Assembly (NCBI GenBank): GCA_003864495.1
Contig: ML133378.1
Location: 1,335,009 to 1,399,008, forward strand
Reading direction: 5' to 3'
DNA: 64,000 nt
From: Nemopilema nomurai
Taxonomy: Eukaryota; Cnidaria; Scyphozoa; Rhizostomeae; Rhizostomatidae
Part shown: positions 26,301-36,555 of the stretch, one piece after another
How the letters are laid out: every line of letters begins with the position of its first letter
Position numbering within the stretch: position 1 is the stretch's first letter
Notes under the pieces: model-generated
Seen by the model: the letters and a program-made list of their open reading frames with translations, nothing else
The model's database searches: none
What the model was told of the DNA's origin: nothing
Translations under genes and position numbers: made by a program

Positions 26301-26542
26301 AAATTAACTCTGATTTGTTTTAATGATTTATTTTATATAGTCACTAATTATATGTTCTGTTAAAGACCTTAAAATACAAATTCAAGTGTTTCTGGGGGCC
26401 TTGATTTCAAAATTAATGCCTTTTACAGTCCATCTAACTGCATTGCTAAGGGCGTAACCCAAAAAAGGTTTTTGCAGCCTTCGACGGTGGGGCCCCATGA
26501 CAGTCCCAGCCCTGGGGCCCGGCCCGTCTCTCGACGGCCCTG
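23309..26542 (+). mobile_element. Complete hAT DNA transposon
   Basis: Both ends are present. The left end CAGGACCGTCGAGAG and the right end, read on the reverse strand, CAGGGCCGTCGAGAG match at 14 of 15 positions. The element is flanked by a perfect 8-bp direct repeat, cttcaaag, at 23301-23308 and 26543-26550, the target-site duplication length diagnostic of hAT. Both subterminal regions are unusually GC-rich (runs of g, gggcccgggg), unlike the surrounding DNA. One long transposase ORF lies inside. The 3234-bp element appears structurally autonomous. Confidence 0.95.
23779..26295 (+). CDS. hAT-family transposase, zinc finger MYM-type 1-like
   Basis: An uninterrupted 838-codon frame from an ATG, the transposase of the surrounding transposon. 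A lysine/glutamate-rich N-terminus is followed by a TTF/BED-like zinc-binding region (C168, C171 in YCLPCRLFGH, with Trp- and His-containing WGANDSWKRLWERLPEHERGN after it). A DUF4371-type RNase H-like core follows: MVDGTPD has Asp356, and GYDNAANMSG has Asp425. CACHSLNLC follows at about 454-462. The C-terminal hAT dimerisation region is intact, with TLPVTVASAERSFSKLK (Glu781) and a following leucine-rich helix near 800-812. Such proteins bind the terminal repeats and catalyse cut-and-paste movement in the nucleus. The length is normal for a full family member and there are no stops, so it may still be active, or may have been active very recently. Expression cannot be judged from sequence. 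Confidence 0.93.
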   Translation: MSSYRHKSGAQKRQEKKIREKETKKASRTLFEVGAYKRDNEGDSILNKPGESSVQSTAEEEEDTDGLAASVDHDTTESRESTTDSSLNQDTVHSGSFSFDVGTLTGFPTIKELEKVVRTGNLPHPPEFPKDCDGHKFPTTVLNVKQQNGELVRRSWLVFSPTKAALYCLPCRLFGHTIDNGSKSKLASPCGWGANDSWKRLWERLPEHERGNAHIKCYLAWRELQRRLEADADVDLLLEKSVLSEAERWKMLLQRILDVVMFLGERGLAFRGDSEKIGDTHNGNFLGILELLARYDPLLQEHIGKVKSAQEKGTRLQAHYLSPESQNEFINICAAQVRNHILEERKVSKYFAIMVDGTPDASHTEQTTFILRYLTNDGEIFTVQERFLAFVDCFKKSGLEIANLILKTLEKYGIPIADCRGQGYDNAANMSGRYNGAQQHVNSVNPLCLYSPCACHSLNLCGTNSAVCCPEAVTFFGMVQTIYNLFSCSPQRWNILLSHVGSSLHGLSCTRWTDRVASVRPFAAHLPGIKNALEDLLLLNLTPKTTIEVNGAIKYVSSFTCIVMSALWSKVLVPIDQRNQVIQAREATIDVEVSNLRSLIDELKELRSQWPMILNESKLVANSLNILAEFPKTRKSKRDVEEGGDEADEIESREARAFKRDVFHTIVDSVISGLTTRFDAANRIYHTFSFLWEYLIMSEEEILQACDIFASKYEVDICLDGLREEMVHIRSIHKANFGEKSLNPLQLLNSISQFKLDEIFFNVCTALRIFCTLPVTVASAERSFSKLKQIKNFLRSTMTQQRLSDLAVLSIESETARKMDFTNVIKDFAMRKARKAVF

Positions 26543-26550
26543 CTTCAAAG
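26543..26550. repeat. hAT target-site duplication, right copy
   Basis: cttcaaag, identical to 23301-23308. Confidence 0.95.
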
Positions 26551-26981
26551 TCACGTGTCAAAATACACGCCATCCTCCAGAATCATTTACATCAACACCA
26601 CCATGTCGCTTGCGCCCAGTCCCTTTCTGGCAAGGGGCACTCCAACCGTTGTTTCTCCATAGCAAACGAGGTTATACTAGATATGAACAGAGAGGCAAGG
26701 ACCCAATTTCACCGAACTCAATCTTTCTCATTGGCTCGCAATTGTATCTAGCGATATTTAGTTTTAACTAAATTAATGAATACAACGCGATGGTAGGAAA
26801 AAGTTTAGTTTCCACGTTTTTAAAGTTCACTTAACCTTTATGATAAAAATCTCAATTCCAGTTATGGATGAAAAGTTCTGATAAGTAAATTTTAGTTTCT
26901 ACAACTTCTTCGGAAAGTTGGCGGTGAATGCAATATACATGTCTACAAAAGAAGCACCTAAACAGACCATGATTATTTGAT

Positions 26982-28280
26982 TCATGGCCGGTCACATTGG
27001 TCTTTATCACAATGGTCATTAACTAATGTCATCTCTTTTCTGTTGATGTAGTCCCCAGCCCCCTTTGCCGTTTCCTCGATTTTCGGTTGCTCTGGGTCGA
27101 ACTCCAACCCAAGATCAATCCCATCGAGCACTGCGGGGCCGTAAGCGTCTACCAGCGTCCGCTCCAGAATGTCGTCATCTTGCATCTCCTCCAGTAAAAT
27201 GTCCTCGACAAAGCCTGCAAGCATGATTTCTCTTTCTTTCACGTGAGCCATTTCCAACATGGCGTCCTCATTAAAGGCGAAGGTCTCGTTCAACGCTTCT
27301 TCTAGCGACGTTGGCTCCCAGTCGATCAACTCCTTTGCCAGCGTTGTATCCAATGGCCCGAGGTCGGTGGTCGGAAACCGGTACCACGCATTGGCGTCGC
27401 TGTTATTCACAAGTAGTTCGCCCGCGTCGAGGTACTTCGAGATGCCTCGCAAAAGGAACCCCAGGCTGACCGGCTCGCTCATTGCTAGATTCAAAGTTTC
27501 ATCGTGGATCGCTTTGCCTCTTTTCAGAATTGTCAAAACAGCTTTTGCCACATCCTTTGAATAAACAAAGCTGAATGTTTTGTTTTCGATCCCGCTTGGC
27601 AAGTGGATGGGCAGGCTCAGAGTCTTGTGCAGCTTGACCCACACTTGGTAGGTCCAAAGACGCATTGTCGTGTCACGTGGTCCAATGGCATCCGCCAGTC
27701 GCAGAATCACATACGGGAAACCGTCCCTTTCACGTTGCTCCCTCAGCGCCTCCTCGCAGGCAAGCTTCTGGTCCCCGTATTTGCTATTGCTCGCCAGCTT
27801 GTCTCTTAGTTTCCCTTCCACTGGTCGTATTCCGTCTTTTTCAGTCGTGCGGTTTTTGTGCGTCTTCTCGCAAACATCATAAACTGCATCTGTGCTAATA
27901 TATATGTACAGCGATGTCCTTCCACGCATCATGTCGATCATCGATTCCATGTGCATTGGGGTATACGAACTGAAGTCGATAACTGCGTCATATTTACCGG
28001 ACTTCACAAGAGCCGGGCAGGTCCGCCGAATAAGAGTGTCCCTGTCACATATGATTCTATCTTTGACGTAGGCATCGATTCTTCTATCCGAGTCAAAATA
28101 CTTGTTGCCTCGATTAAGGGTCGTCACCTCATAATCGCCCTCCATCAACTTCTCCACCGTCTCACTGCCCAAGAACCCGTTGCCTCCCAGAACTAGCACT
28201 CTCTTTGCCGCCTCTTTTGCTGCCATTGCTTGGCAAATCACAGAAAAGAGAGCAAGGCCCTTCATCCAACCACTCGCCAT
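26982..28280 (-). CDS. Intronless NAD(P)-dependent epimerase/dehydratase (extended/atypical SDR) with signal peptide
   Basis: A 432-codon single-exon frame with a strong start context (aaaATGGCG). Residues 7-20 are hydrophobic and look like a signal peptide or membrane anchor. The Rossmann nucleotide-binding motif GGNGFLG is at 32-38 after the beta strand RVLVLGG. S129-T130-D131 and Y168-x-x-x-K172 (YGDQK) give the SDR catalytic Ser/Thr-Tyr-Lys set, and ILRLADAIGPRD (about 192-203) is the conserved strand and loop found in epimerase-type enzymes. These enzymes act on nucleotide sugars or similar substrates; the substrate here cannot be named. The C-terminal 90 or so residues are acidic and have no counterpart I recognise. 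It lies 440 bp from the right end of the hAT element, pointing toward it. It has no introns and appears richer in G and C than its flanks, which could mean an old retrocopy or horizontal transfer, but this is not proven. Confidence 0.88.
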   Translation of the reverse strand: MASGWMKGLALFSVICQAMAAKEAAKRVLVLGGNGFLGSETVEKLMEGDYEVTTLNRGNKYFDSDRRIDAYVKDRIICDRDTLIRRTCPALVKSGKYDAVIDFSSYTPMHMESMIDMMRGRTSLYIYISTDAVYDVCEKTHKNRTTEKDGIRPVEGKLRDKLASNSKYGDQKLACEEALREQRERDGFPYVILRLADAIGPRDTTMRLWTYQVWVKLHKTLSLPIHLPSGIENKTFSFVYSKDVAKAVLTILKRGKAIHDETLNLAMSEPVSLGFLLRGISKYLDAGELLVNNSDANAWYRFPTTDLGPLDTTLAKELIDWEPTSLEEALNETFAFNEDAMLEMAHVKEREIMLAGFVEDILLEEMQDDDILERTLVDAYGPAVLDGIDLGLEFDPEQPKIEETAKGAGDYINRKEMTLVNDHCDKDQCDRP

Positions 28281-29576
28281 TTTGATGCGAATCGAGTATA
28301 GATTTTACAGGTCAATCGATTCCTTTATGATGTTTGACTTTACCCGATGCAATGTTTGCAAAGCTGTTAGAGCCGACCTATCGAACAATCATACGTGCGT
28401 CTCGCTCCACTTTCAAGGTACATAAAACTCGCATCTGCATAAACAGAAAGATATGCAAAGAATAATGATGGCAATTGCATCACCGAAGCATTTGTCGTTC
28501 TTCGATTTGCCAAACTGAGCACTACACTCTAGCAATCATCTTATCATCATCTTACATATATCGTTTAAGGCATAATAATATTTTCTCTAATCCTTCAAGG
28601 TTTTCTCAATTCTGCATACATTCAAGAGCTAGATGCTCAAAGCGAACGACATCTTTCTGTTGAAAATTGAAATAATAAATTACTGAAACCTTGTTAAAAT
28701 TTTGACATTACTACAATTTGCTATTCTTTCATGTGTGTGAATTGATTTTGCTAAAATGATTTTAACTAACTAAGTTCGGCAGTTGTAAACAGAGATGCAA
28801 AGCAGAAGTGAGAAGTGAGGCAAATCAAGTGAAGTGAAACCGGCTCTAGAGAATCCTGGCTTTAGGGTTTTGAAAAGACGCGATAGTAGATAAGATATTG
28901 TGAGGTGTGTAAGAAAGTTGGAAGGAAAAGTTTTTGCATTCACCTGCTGACAGCTTCTTTTTAGATCATAGTAGACCACGTAGCATGAGACAAATTTTCA
29001 CCATCAGTTGATTTCAACTTTTTTACAGACAGTTTGTGGCAACTATTCTCATATGTTTTGCAAAATGTTAGCTAATTTATGTACTTACACACTAAAACCT
29101 GTCATACAACACGGCGGTTGTGTCATGGAACGAAATGCTTCCGAAACAGGCCTCTCCGGGAATAAAAAACAACGTGGGCTATTTACCACTTGCAGAACTG
29201 TTGATTATTTGTTTAAAATTGAGAGTTTACAAAGGCAAAAATACATTACCTTACCAATTCTTTAAACACTATTCACCTTAAGAAGACATTTTTGTGTGTA
29301 TTTCTACCTTTAAATTTTGTATTACCACTCCTTAAAACGAGACAAAAGAGGAACATCACTTTTTTGGAATAGAGCAAAGTTTTGTTACGAACAAGGAACA
29401 CAGATTTACTGAGCTGGATCCAATGTGACTCGTCGTCATTCACAAAGTTTAATAGCAATACAATGTCATCAAAGGCTAACAGAAGATAAATTTGAATTTG
29501 CAAGAAAATTCAAGAAAATATTATTAAAGTATTTGTAATACGAAGTCATTCTATGTCCATTTCATTATTGTCCTCT
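28281..29576. other. Intergenic stretch upstream of the epimerase gene
   Basis: Should contain the epimerase promoter, but no clear TATA or initiator could be assigned. No coding sequence recognised. Confidence 0.5.
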
Positions 29577-30494
29577 TCATTTGATTGAGTCACTGAGCTC
29601 CGATTCAGATTCAGAAACTTCTTCAAATAGTGCTTCGAATCTTCCTCTCTTCACTTGAGGCTGTCCTTCTGTCAACCCTATTCTTTTTTTGGACATGTAA
29701 ATTTCAAGAGCTCTTTCAATAATATCTTCTCTTTCTTGGCATCCCCAGTTTTTATTATTGCATTTAATAAACATCAAGTCCTCCATGGTTTCATGGTGAA
29801 GAGAACGCCTTCTGTCACTTAGCATCAATGTTAACACAGAGAAGGGACGCTCCGCTGTGGAGTTGGAGCCAGAAAGACAAGTCAGCAAAGAAACTAGAAA
29901 GCAGACATCAGGGTATTCATCCTTGCGATGTGTGACAATATTTTGCCATATCCTCTCTGGAGTTAAAGGGTTTTTCACAGCAGCTTTTATGAAAAAAGAT
30001 TCTACAAACGCCTGCAACAAACGCCATTCCTTTCCAACATTGACGAAATCAAAGCCAGCACCTTCCAAAGGTTTCTTGAAATGTAGATAGATCTTTTCAA
30101 CTTTTTCCACACCATAATCTTTCGAATCAGACCAATATTTCGGGGCAAGCCATTGCATCGCCACAAAAATTGGTGATTCGAAATCTTCGAATCGCTTTCT
30201 CAAGATATCTGTTAAATCAGCAGCTATCGATGATATTTTGTTCAATGATGTTTGAACAGTGTCTCGACAGAAATGGCTGTTATCATCCATCCTTACTTTG
30301 ATGTATTCCCTGTTTTGTAGACTCCGTTGCTCGTGTCCTGATCTGCAATATTCTCGAACCAGCACAATGTTTCCTGCGTCATTGTCTGACATTGTGTTTT
30401 TAAGGTCAGGCAAGGTGCAATCACGGTTAACAGACATGAGAGGCTCATTTGATCTTGGTTTTTCTTTAGCTTGGCATATTTTGAAGAACAGCAA
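29577..30494 (-). pseudogene. C-terminal part of hAT transposase, dimerisation domain
   Basis: This open stretch of 305 codons ends with the hAT C-terminal dimerisation block: CLSGSNSTAERPFSVLTLML followed by a helix ending in EDLMFIKCNN, and an acidic tail. Upstream AMQWLAPKYW and VKNPLTPERIWQNIV fit the same family. It lacks an N-terminal half of its own because the LINE insertion cuts the gene just before it; the missing part is at 34080-35417. The apparent start is not a real one. Confidence 0.85.
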
Positions 30495-30646
30495 CTTTAA
30501 TGGAAGAACAGCAACTTTAATGCGTCATGGCGGCCGCAGCATATTTTGCTGTTGTAATATTTGAATGAAGAACAGCAACTTTAATGGAAGAACAGCAACT
30601 TTAATGCGTCATGGCGGCCGCAGCATATTTTGCTGTTGTAATATTC
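30483..30646 (+). repeat. 84-bp tandem duplication at the LINE 5' end
   Basis: Two consecutive copies start at 30483 and 30567. Each begins with gaagaacagcaactttaatg, itself repeated twice within the unit, followed by cgtcatggcggccgcagc and attttgctgttgtaatat. The period is 84 bp. It resembles the monomer-type leaders of some LINEs, which can hold promoter activity. Confidence 0.9.
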
Positions 30647-33600
30647 GTTCTATCCAACATCAGAAAAGAATCCTTTGCAAGTGCAAACTCAGTCTGCTTC
30701 TCTTTCTACGGTGAAGAGGCAAAGGATGTTCAAAACTCAAGAATATGTGCTTCTGTATGGGTCCACAAACAAGAAAAGGGAATTCATGTAGTTCATAACA
30801 CACGCACGCATGTGGGACTACAATTGTTACTACTTCTTGCTGGGGATGTCGAGATGTGTCCAGGTCCATGCCAGAAATGCATCACATGTAAAAGGCCGAT
30901 GAGAAAGAATCAGAGCTCTGATAAGTGCTTCGCGTGTGGCCAAAAGCTCCACCTAAAATGCCTCGTTGATCAAATTGAAAACGGATGCGAGAGGGTTTAT
31001 TGCCGTTCGTGCTTGGCAGATAAACAAGTCAATCCAGATATTCAAATGACAGAAAATATTTACAACGATATCACAACGTTTTTACAATCAAGAGGACTAA
31101 AATTATTCCACCAAAACATAAATGGCCTTGCAAAGAAAATCGAGGACTTAAAATTATTACTTCAAGAAACGAAACACAACATCGATTTTTTTGGCGTTAC
31201 TGAGACCCACCTCGCACAAGGATATTAGGGACGAAGAAAGCAAGATTGAAGGCTATGCATTTCTAAGAAACGATAGAAAAAATGGCTCAGGTGGCGGTGT
31301 TGGTTGTTTTATAAGAAATGATCTTGGCTGGCAAAGAAGGGAAGATCTAGAAAAGGAAAGTTTAGAAGCTATTTGGGTCGAAATCTTTGTGAAAAAATCA
31401 CGTCCGTTACTGTTATGTGTCATATACAGGCCCCCGGACACTTCAAAGTATCTTGATCGAAATTTTGAAAGTGAATTCAGTGATATGATAAACACCAGTA
31501 TCTCTGAAAACAAAGAACTAATCCTCATGGGTGATTTGAATGCTGACTATCTGAACACTTCGAAAAACAGAGAAGTAAAGCGAATCATCAAGGGCATGGG
31601 CTCAAACAAATAATAACAAAGCCCACAAGAGTCACCAAAGACACGAGCACACTCATAGATATTATTGCAACAACCCACGAACAGAATGTAAGAAAGCATA
31701 TCACACGCCCTAATTCTCTCAGTGATCACGATCTGGTGGGAGCAGTTATAAAGAAAAATTGTCAAAAGTTTTTATCAAGGACAACATACAAAAGAAATTT
31801 TGCGAAGTATGATGAAAATAGTTTCAGAAGAGATCTCCAAAGTCAGCCCTGGGAAAACCTTGAAAAAGAACAAAATGTTGACAAAGCATGGACAATTTTC
31901 AAAGGGCTCTTGAAGTCAGTAATAGATAAGCATGCACCCCTAACAAAGAAAAAGGTAAAAGGGCGTGATTGTCCGTGGCTAACAAATGAGATTAGATCCA
32001 AAATGAATGAGAGAGATTACTGGTTGAAGAAAGCAAGAAAGACAGGAAAAGAAAATGATTGGTCCACATATCGTCGCTTACGAAATGCAGCAACTCGAAT
32101 CATCAGATACAACAAGGCAACTTACACAAGATCTGTCTTTCAAGAAAACATTAACAGACCAAAGCAGTTTTGGGAGCAAATTAAAAAATGTTATCCAGCA
32201 AGATCCTCAAAAGATCTAAGCAGCAAGGTATTTGAAATAAATGGAGAAATTACTTCTGAAAAGAAAACTATATCAAACGAATTCTGCATGTTTTTCGCGA
32301 CGATTGGCAGAAAATTGCAAAATACTTTACCAGCAATAGTGAATCAAAGTTTGGAATATCACAAACACTCAACATTGGATCATAGACAGAACCCAAAAAA
32401 GGTAACCTTTAATTTTAAAATGACAAACATCAAAGACATCAGAGACATTTTAAAGAAACTAAAAAGAAAAAAGGCTGCTGGTTGTGATGATATACCAACA
32501 ACGTTGATGGTTGATGGGGCAAACGAGATAGCTGGTCCTCTCTCAAACTTGATTAATCGATGTCTTGAAATGGCAATCTTCCCATGTGCTGAAAAATGCT
32601 CTAAAATTACACCAGTCTACAAGTCAGGAGAAAAGACGATCATGGATAACTATAGACCAATTTCTATACTCCCTGTTATTTCAAAAGTCTTTGAGCGGGT
32701 TGTGCAAAATCAGCTCTATGACTATCTTGAGGCTAATAATATGCTTTCGGAGAGACAGTTTGGTTTTCGAAAGCGATCATCTACTCAACATGCAGTTACA
32801 ATTTTTCTCAGATTCCATCAGAACCAATATGGACAGGGGCCTTATGACTGGAGCTGTATTTACTGACCTGCGAAAGGCTTTTGACACAGTGGACCATGAG
32901 AGACTCCTATCTAAACTTCTTAATTATGGTATTAAAAACAAGGAGCTTTGCTGGTTCGAGAGCTATCTGTTTGGTAAACGCAAATTGTATCATATGATGG
33001 AGCCTTGTCAGAAAGTCAAGCTATTACCTGTGGAGTACCGCAGGGATCCATATTGGGTCCATTGCTTTTCACCTTACTAATAAACGATATCGATGAAAAT
33101 TTAAGCCAATGTGAAATGACCCTCTATGCTGATGATTCTGTTTTGTACGTTGCTGGTAAAAATTGTGATATTATCGAAGAAAAGTTAAACAGTGATCTAA
33201 AACAGATTGCTTAACTGGCTTCAGCAAAATAATCTCGTTATTAATCTTAAAAAGACCAAGACCGAGTGCGTCCTTTATGGTACACACCAGAGAACTTCGA
33301 AATCAAAACCTATGGAAATCAAGATCAATAACACAAAGATCACAGAATCTAAAGAATACGAGTATCTAGGAGTAAAGATGGACAAGAACCTGACATTTTC
33401 TGATCATTTCGAAAAAACAATAAAAAAAGCCACATCCAGAGTAAAGTTATTGTCGCGTATACGGCATAATATAAGTCCTTACACAGCAGAAACAATTTAC
33501 AAGGTAACAATTTTACCAATTCTGCTTTACTGTAACAATGTGTTCCTTTACATGGCACCATCAAAAAAGATGGTGTATGAGAACATTCAGAGACGGGCAC

Positions 33601-33929
33601 TGAAAGTAATAAATGGCAACAGGGACAGTGTACAGCTGGAGAAAGTCAGTAGTCTACGAAACAAGATGTGTGCTCTGGAAGTTTTCAAAAGTTTGAATAG
33701 CGTATCGCCACACGCCTTTCGAAACTATTTCACTAGAGTAAAACACAGGCAGTGTACTCGTGCCAATGCAAAAAATATTGTTTTGCCCAAAGTACAATCA
33801 GAAGCAGGCAAGAAGGCCTTTTACTTTCAAGGAGCAAAGATTTTTAATAAACTAACAGACGAAATGAAGTGTGAAACTTCAATTCTAAGATTTAAGACTT
33901 TTTGTAAAAATTTTAACTTCGACTTTTAA
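30611..33929 (+). pseudogene. LINE endonuclease/reverse transcriptase polyprotein, frame-broken
   Basis: The reading frame passes through open stretches 30611-31228, 31191-31613, about 31600-32866, about 32800-33080, 33005-33214 and 33207-33929. The first contains a PHD-like finger (CQKCITCKRPM, CFACGQKLHLKC, YCRSCL) and the start of the endonuclease (FHQNINGLAKKI, GVTETHL). The second continues it with GGGVGCFIRND, CVIYRPPDTS and ILMGDLNADY. The reverse transcriptase has NYRPISILPVISKVFERVV, QFGFRKRSST, TDLRKAFDTVDHERLLSKL, a G-V-P-Q-G-S-I-L-G-P-L block and the catalytic YADDS at about 33125. The C-terminal part has the connection-like ILLYCNNV and a basic tail. Shifts near 31210, 31600, 32800, 33030 and 33205 disable it. 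It once made a protein that nicked target DNA and copied the element's RNA. Confidence 0.88.
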
Positions 33930-34047
33930 GATTTCATTTTCATCATGTATTTAATTTTTATTTCGGTAATCCATGTATATTTTAGACAGGTCCTTTAATG
34001 ATAACAGCACGTTGTTGCTGACCAAAGTTAACCTGTATAAATATGAT

Positions 34048-34065
34048 ATTATTATTATTATTATT
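34048..34065. repeat. (ATT)6 LINE 3' tail
   Basis: Six ATT units mark the 3' end of the LINE, immediately before hAT-derived sequence resumes. Confidence 0.9.
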
Positions 34066-34079
34066 AAATGTGAAAGACC

Positions 34080-35417
34080 TCAGATGGCTATCAAGCAGTA
34101 CTTCTTCGTGGCATTCAAAATATCTTGGAGCTGGCCAATAGCAATGTCTACTGTAGGCTTGATATTAAAAGCCATAAGCCCTTCACCTTCAAAAAAGAGG
34201 GACAATGGTCGCGTTATTTCGAGAATATCCAAAGCTGTTGCGATTCCGCAAATGATGTCTGCATCTCTAATCCTCTTAAGCAAGCCTCTTAGTTTGTCCT
34301 TTGTGCTCCCACATTTCTGCTGAGTCACATAGCTCTCAAATGCCATCTTCAAAGCTGGAAGTATATGCAACAATCGAAGGAACCCACGATATCTGTGGGA
34401 AACGAAGCGTGTTCCAGTTATTTTAGGCAAAGGATAATAAGTAATGCCAATGGCTTCAGCTGCAGCTGCGATTTCTACTTTTAAGGCACCTGACTTTTTT
34501 AAAGTATTAAAGGTGCTTGTGTAGAAATCTTCAACGTTTTTGGTGTATTTGCTGTTCATGGTATCCTTTGCAGCAAGCTCGATTCTATGATTCACACAAT
34601 GAATGGTTATGAGCCAAGGTCGTTCAAGTTTGAGTTGTGTGAGAGCACCTCGATATATTCACACTTGCTTCGTCTGCTGTTACACTGACCAAACGTGTGC
34701 CATAATTTGAAACGTCATGGTCCATCTTCGTCAAGGAACTGACTGTGCATCTGTGCCTCCAAAGTAAGCCATCTCAGCCAGGGATGTTACGAAATAGCTC
34801 TTTCAACACGCGTTAGAATTAAATCTTTTTCACTTCCAGTTTTGCGTGCTTTTGAACCGTCAGAGAGAACTGACATGAAGTCACTGCCAGCAAGAACCAC
34901 AGCCACTTTTCTTTTATGGCCGTCGAGATGCAATGAACGAATTCCTTTGCCGTTCGCCCGTCGTGTTTTCCTTGTATAAGTTTAACTCCGCTTTGTTTTT
35001 GACATTTTACCAACGCTTCAAAATGCTTTAGCGGCATGCTTGGTGTCAAAGCAAGCTCATGTGCAGTTCTCAACAGCTTTCTGTACGAATCCTTTGCAGA
35101 TGCATTAATGCAGGATGTGATAGTTGGTTGGATTTTTCTTGTCGCATCTGGCTGTTCAATAACAATTATTTTATCAATCGGTGATCCTGCTCAACTGACA
35201 GTGCAATTTCATGAGATTTGCTTTTCAGATGTCGCTCAATTTTATATTTGGTAACATTGTTTATCCTATCAACAAAAGTTTTCACCGCTGTTTTTACTCC
35301 CCCTCTATAGAATGGACTTTTGATGATGGAATCGTAGTTTTTTGCACAAACTTTACACCAAACATAATTCACCACAGTCGTCCCGTTTTTTTCATCAGTT
35401 TTGAATCCAGTTTCCAT
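34080..35417 (-). pseudogene. N-terminal and middle part of hAT transposase (ZNF862-like), broken
   Basis: The trace starts with an ATG at 35417. The first piece (35417-35166) has a zinc-finger pattern: C-x2-C in WCKVCAKN and H-x5-H in RHLKSKSHEI. A frame change leads to 35073-34819, beginning RTAHELALTPSMPL, the usual start of the DUF4371-like region. Another break leads to 34595-34080, with ITGTRFVSHRYRG and later a KYCLIAI end that runs into the LINE insertion. At least two frameshifts make it inactive. It is the 5' half of the gene whose 3' half is at 29577-30494. Confidence 0.75.
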
Positions 35418-36555
35418 TTTCTTTTCCCCAAGAAAGAAAAGTACCGAGTTTCACTGCTTCTGCCTTCGCCATGTTGCGCAGGTCAAATGTGGCGTTATTG
35501 GGAATGCCTCGTTCGTATGTCGTGATTTGAAAAGAAATTGTTTCGTATTTGACACATGGTGTTACGTTTCTCACTTAATGTTCCTTTCTTGCGAACACAT
35601 TTCCTATTCCACTGCAAGTTTTAAGAGGATAATTTAATAGTTTGTTAATATGTGCTATAAAAGGAAACGTAAGTCTCCTATTTATAACGCCATTTGATAA
35701 ACACATAGACGTTATTTACTAACAACCTGATATTTAGTGGTAAGTTGTTCAAACATTGGGAAGCTAAACTGTGCGGATTTAATGAGAACGTTGGTTTGAA
35801 AAGCTGCGCGGGCAAAAAAAGGCCCTCGCACTTAAAAAAGGTTTAGCTTTTCAACCAAAATTTATCTACCAAACTCAATTTTGCATGTTAAGACAAAGTT
35901 TATTATTTATAAGGTAGTAGAAGGAAATGTTTCTTTACTTTGAAGTAAATTATATGATTTTTTAGAATATATTTGGCTACACATGTCAATATTAATCTCT
36001 TTTCGTACTTATTTTTCAATCAAATTTCCTCTTCCTACAATCAGGACTCTCCAAATTAATATTTGCTCTTTTGGCTAATCTTCGTGTCTTGAATAGTGCA
36101 TACTTTCAGTTTGAGCTTCTGTTTCAAAGTTTTTTCATTTAATTCCTTACTTTCTGAAGTGAATTTTGATTCTTTAGGTAAGAATATTCTTTGTAGTGAA
36201 TGTTGCTTTTCGAGGTAAAGATTGTTCAACAACTTGAAGTGAGGTATACCCCTTGAAAAAATGTTTGCACTTTAAATAAATCAATTCTTAGGTCATTGCT
36301 AGATTTTGCATATGATAAAAGACCTGAATAACTGGTTCACAAATTGAATGTTCCTCATTAAGGTTCAATTTCTGTCCAGTTCATATTTATAATTTCCATT
36401 ATAGTTTAAATCGTGAAGTTAGATTTGTACTAGTGAGTTTTTCTTCAGATTACGTTTGACCCATAACTTCCTTTCCCTTGTGAAAGAGCTGGATATTTGC
36501 TCTTTCCAATATGAAAACCAGCCTTTGCAAACTTGATTAAAGTACTCTCAATTAC
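35418..36555. other. Non-coding stretch
   Basis: AT-rich with no recognised genes. If the exon at 36556-36923 is genuine, this is the start of its downstream intron. Confidence 0.5.

Larger units (their letters stand above)
30483..34068 (+). mobile_element. CR1/L2-type LINE (non-LTR retrotransposon), frameshifted
   Basis: The element carries, in order, a PHD-like Cys/His zinc finger, an apurinic-type endonuclease and a reverse transcriptase, and ends in an (ATT)n tail, the layout of CR1/L2-type LINEs. It starts with a tandemly duplicated 5' leader and inserts into a hAT element of opposite orientation. No clear target-site duplication was seen, which is common for this clade. The coding region switches frame about five times, so the copy is dead although it is nearly full length. 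Confidence 0.85.
29577..35417 (-). mobile_element. Degenerate hAT element (ZNF862-like) split by a LINE
   Basis: Minus-strand hAT transposase pieces occur on both sides of a plus-strand LINE. On the right (35417 down to 34080) are the N-terminal zinc finger, the DUF4371-like start and the middle of the protein. On the left (30494 down to 29577) is the C-terminal dimerisation region. The order and orientation are what one hAT gene would give if the LINE had inserted between them. Terminal inverted repeats and target duplications were not found, so the stated ends are those of the coding traces only. Confidence 0.8.
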
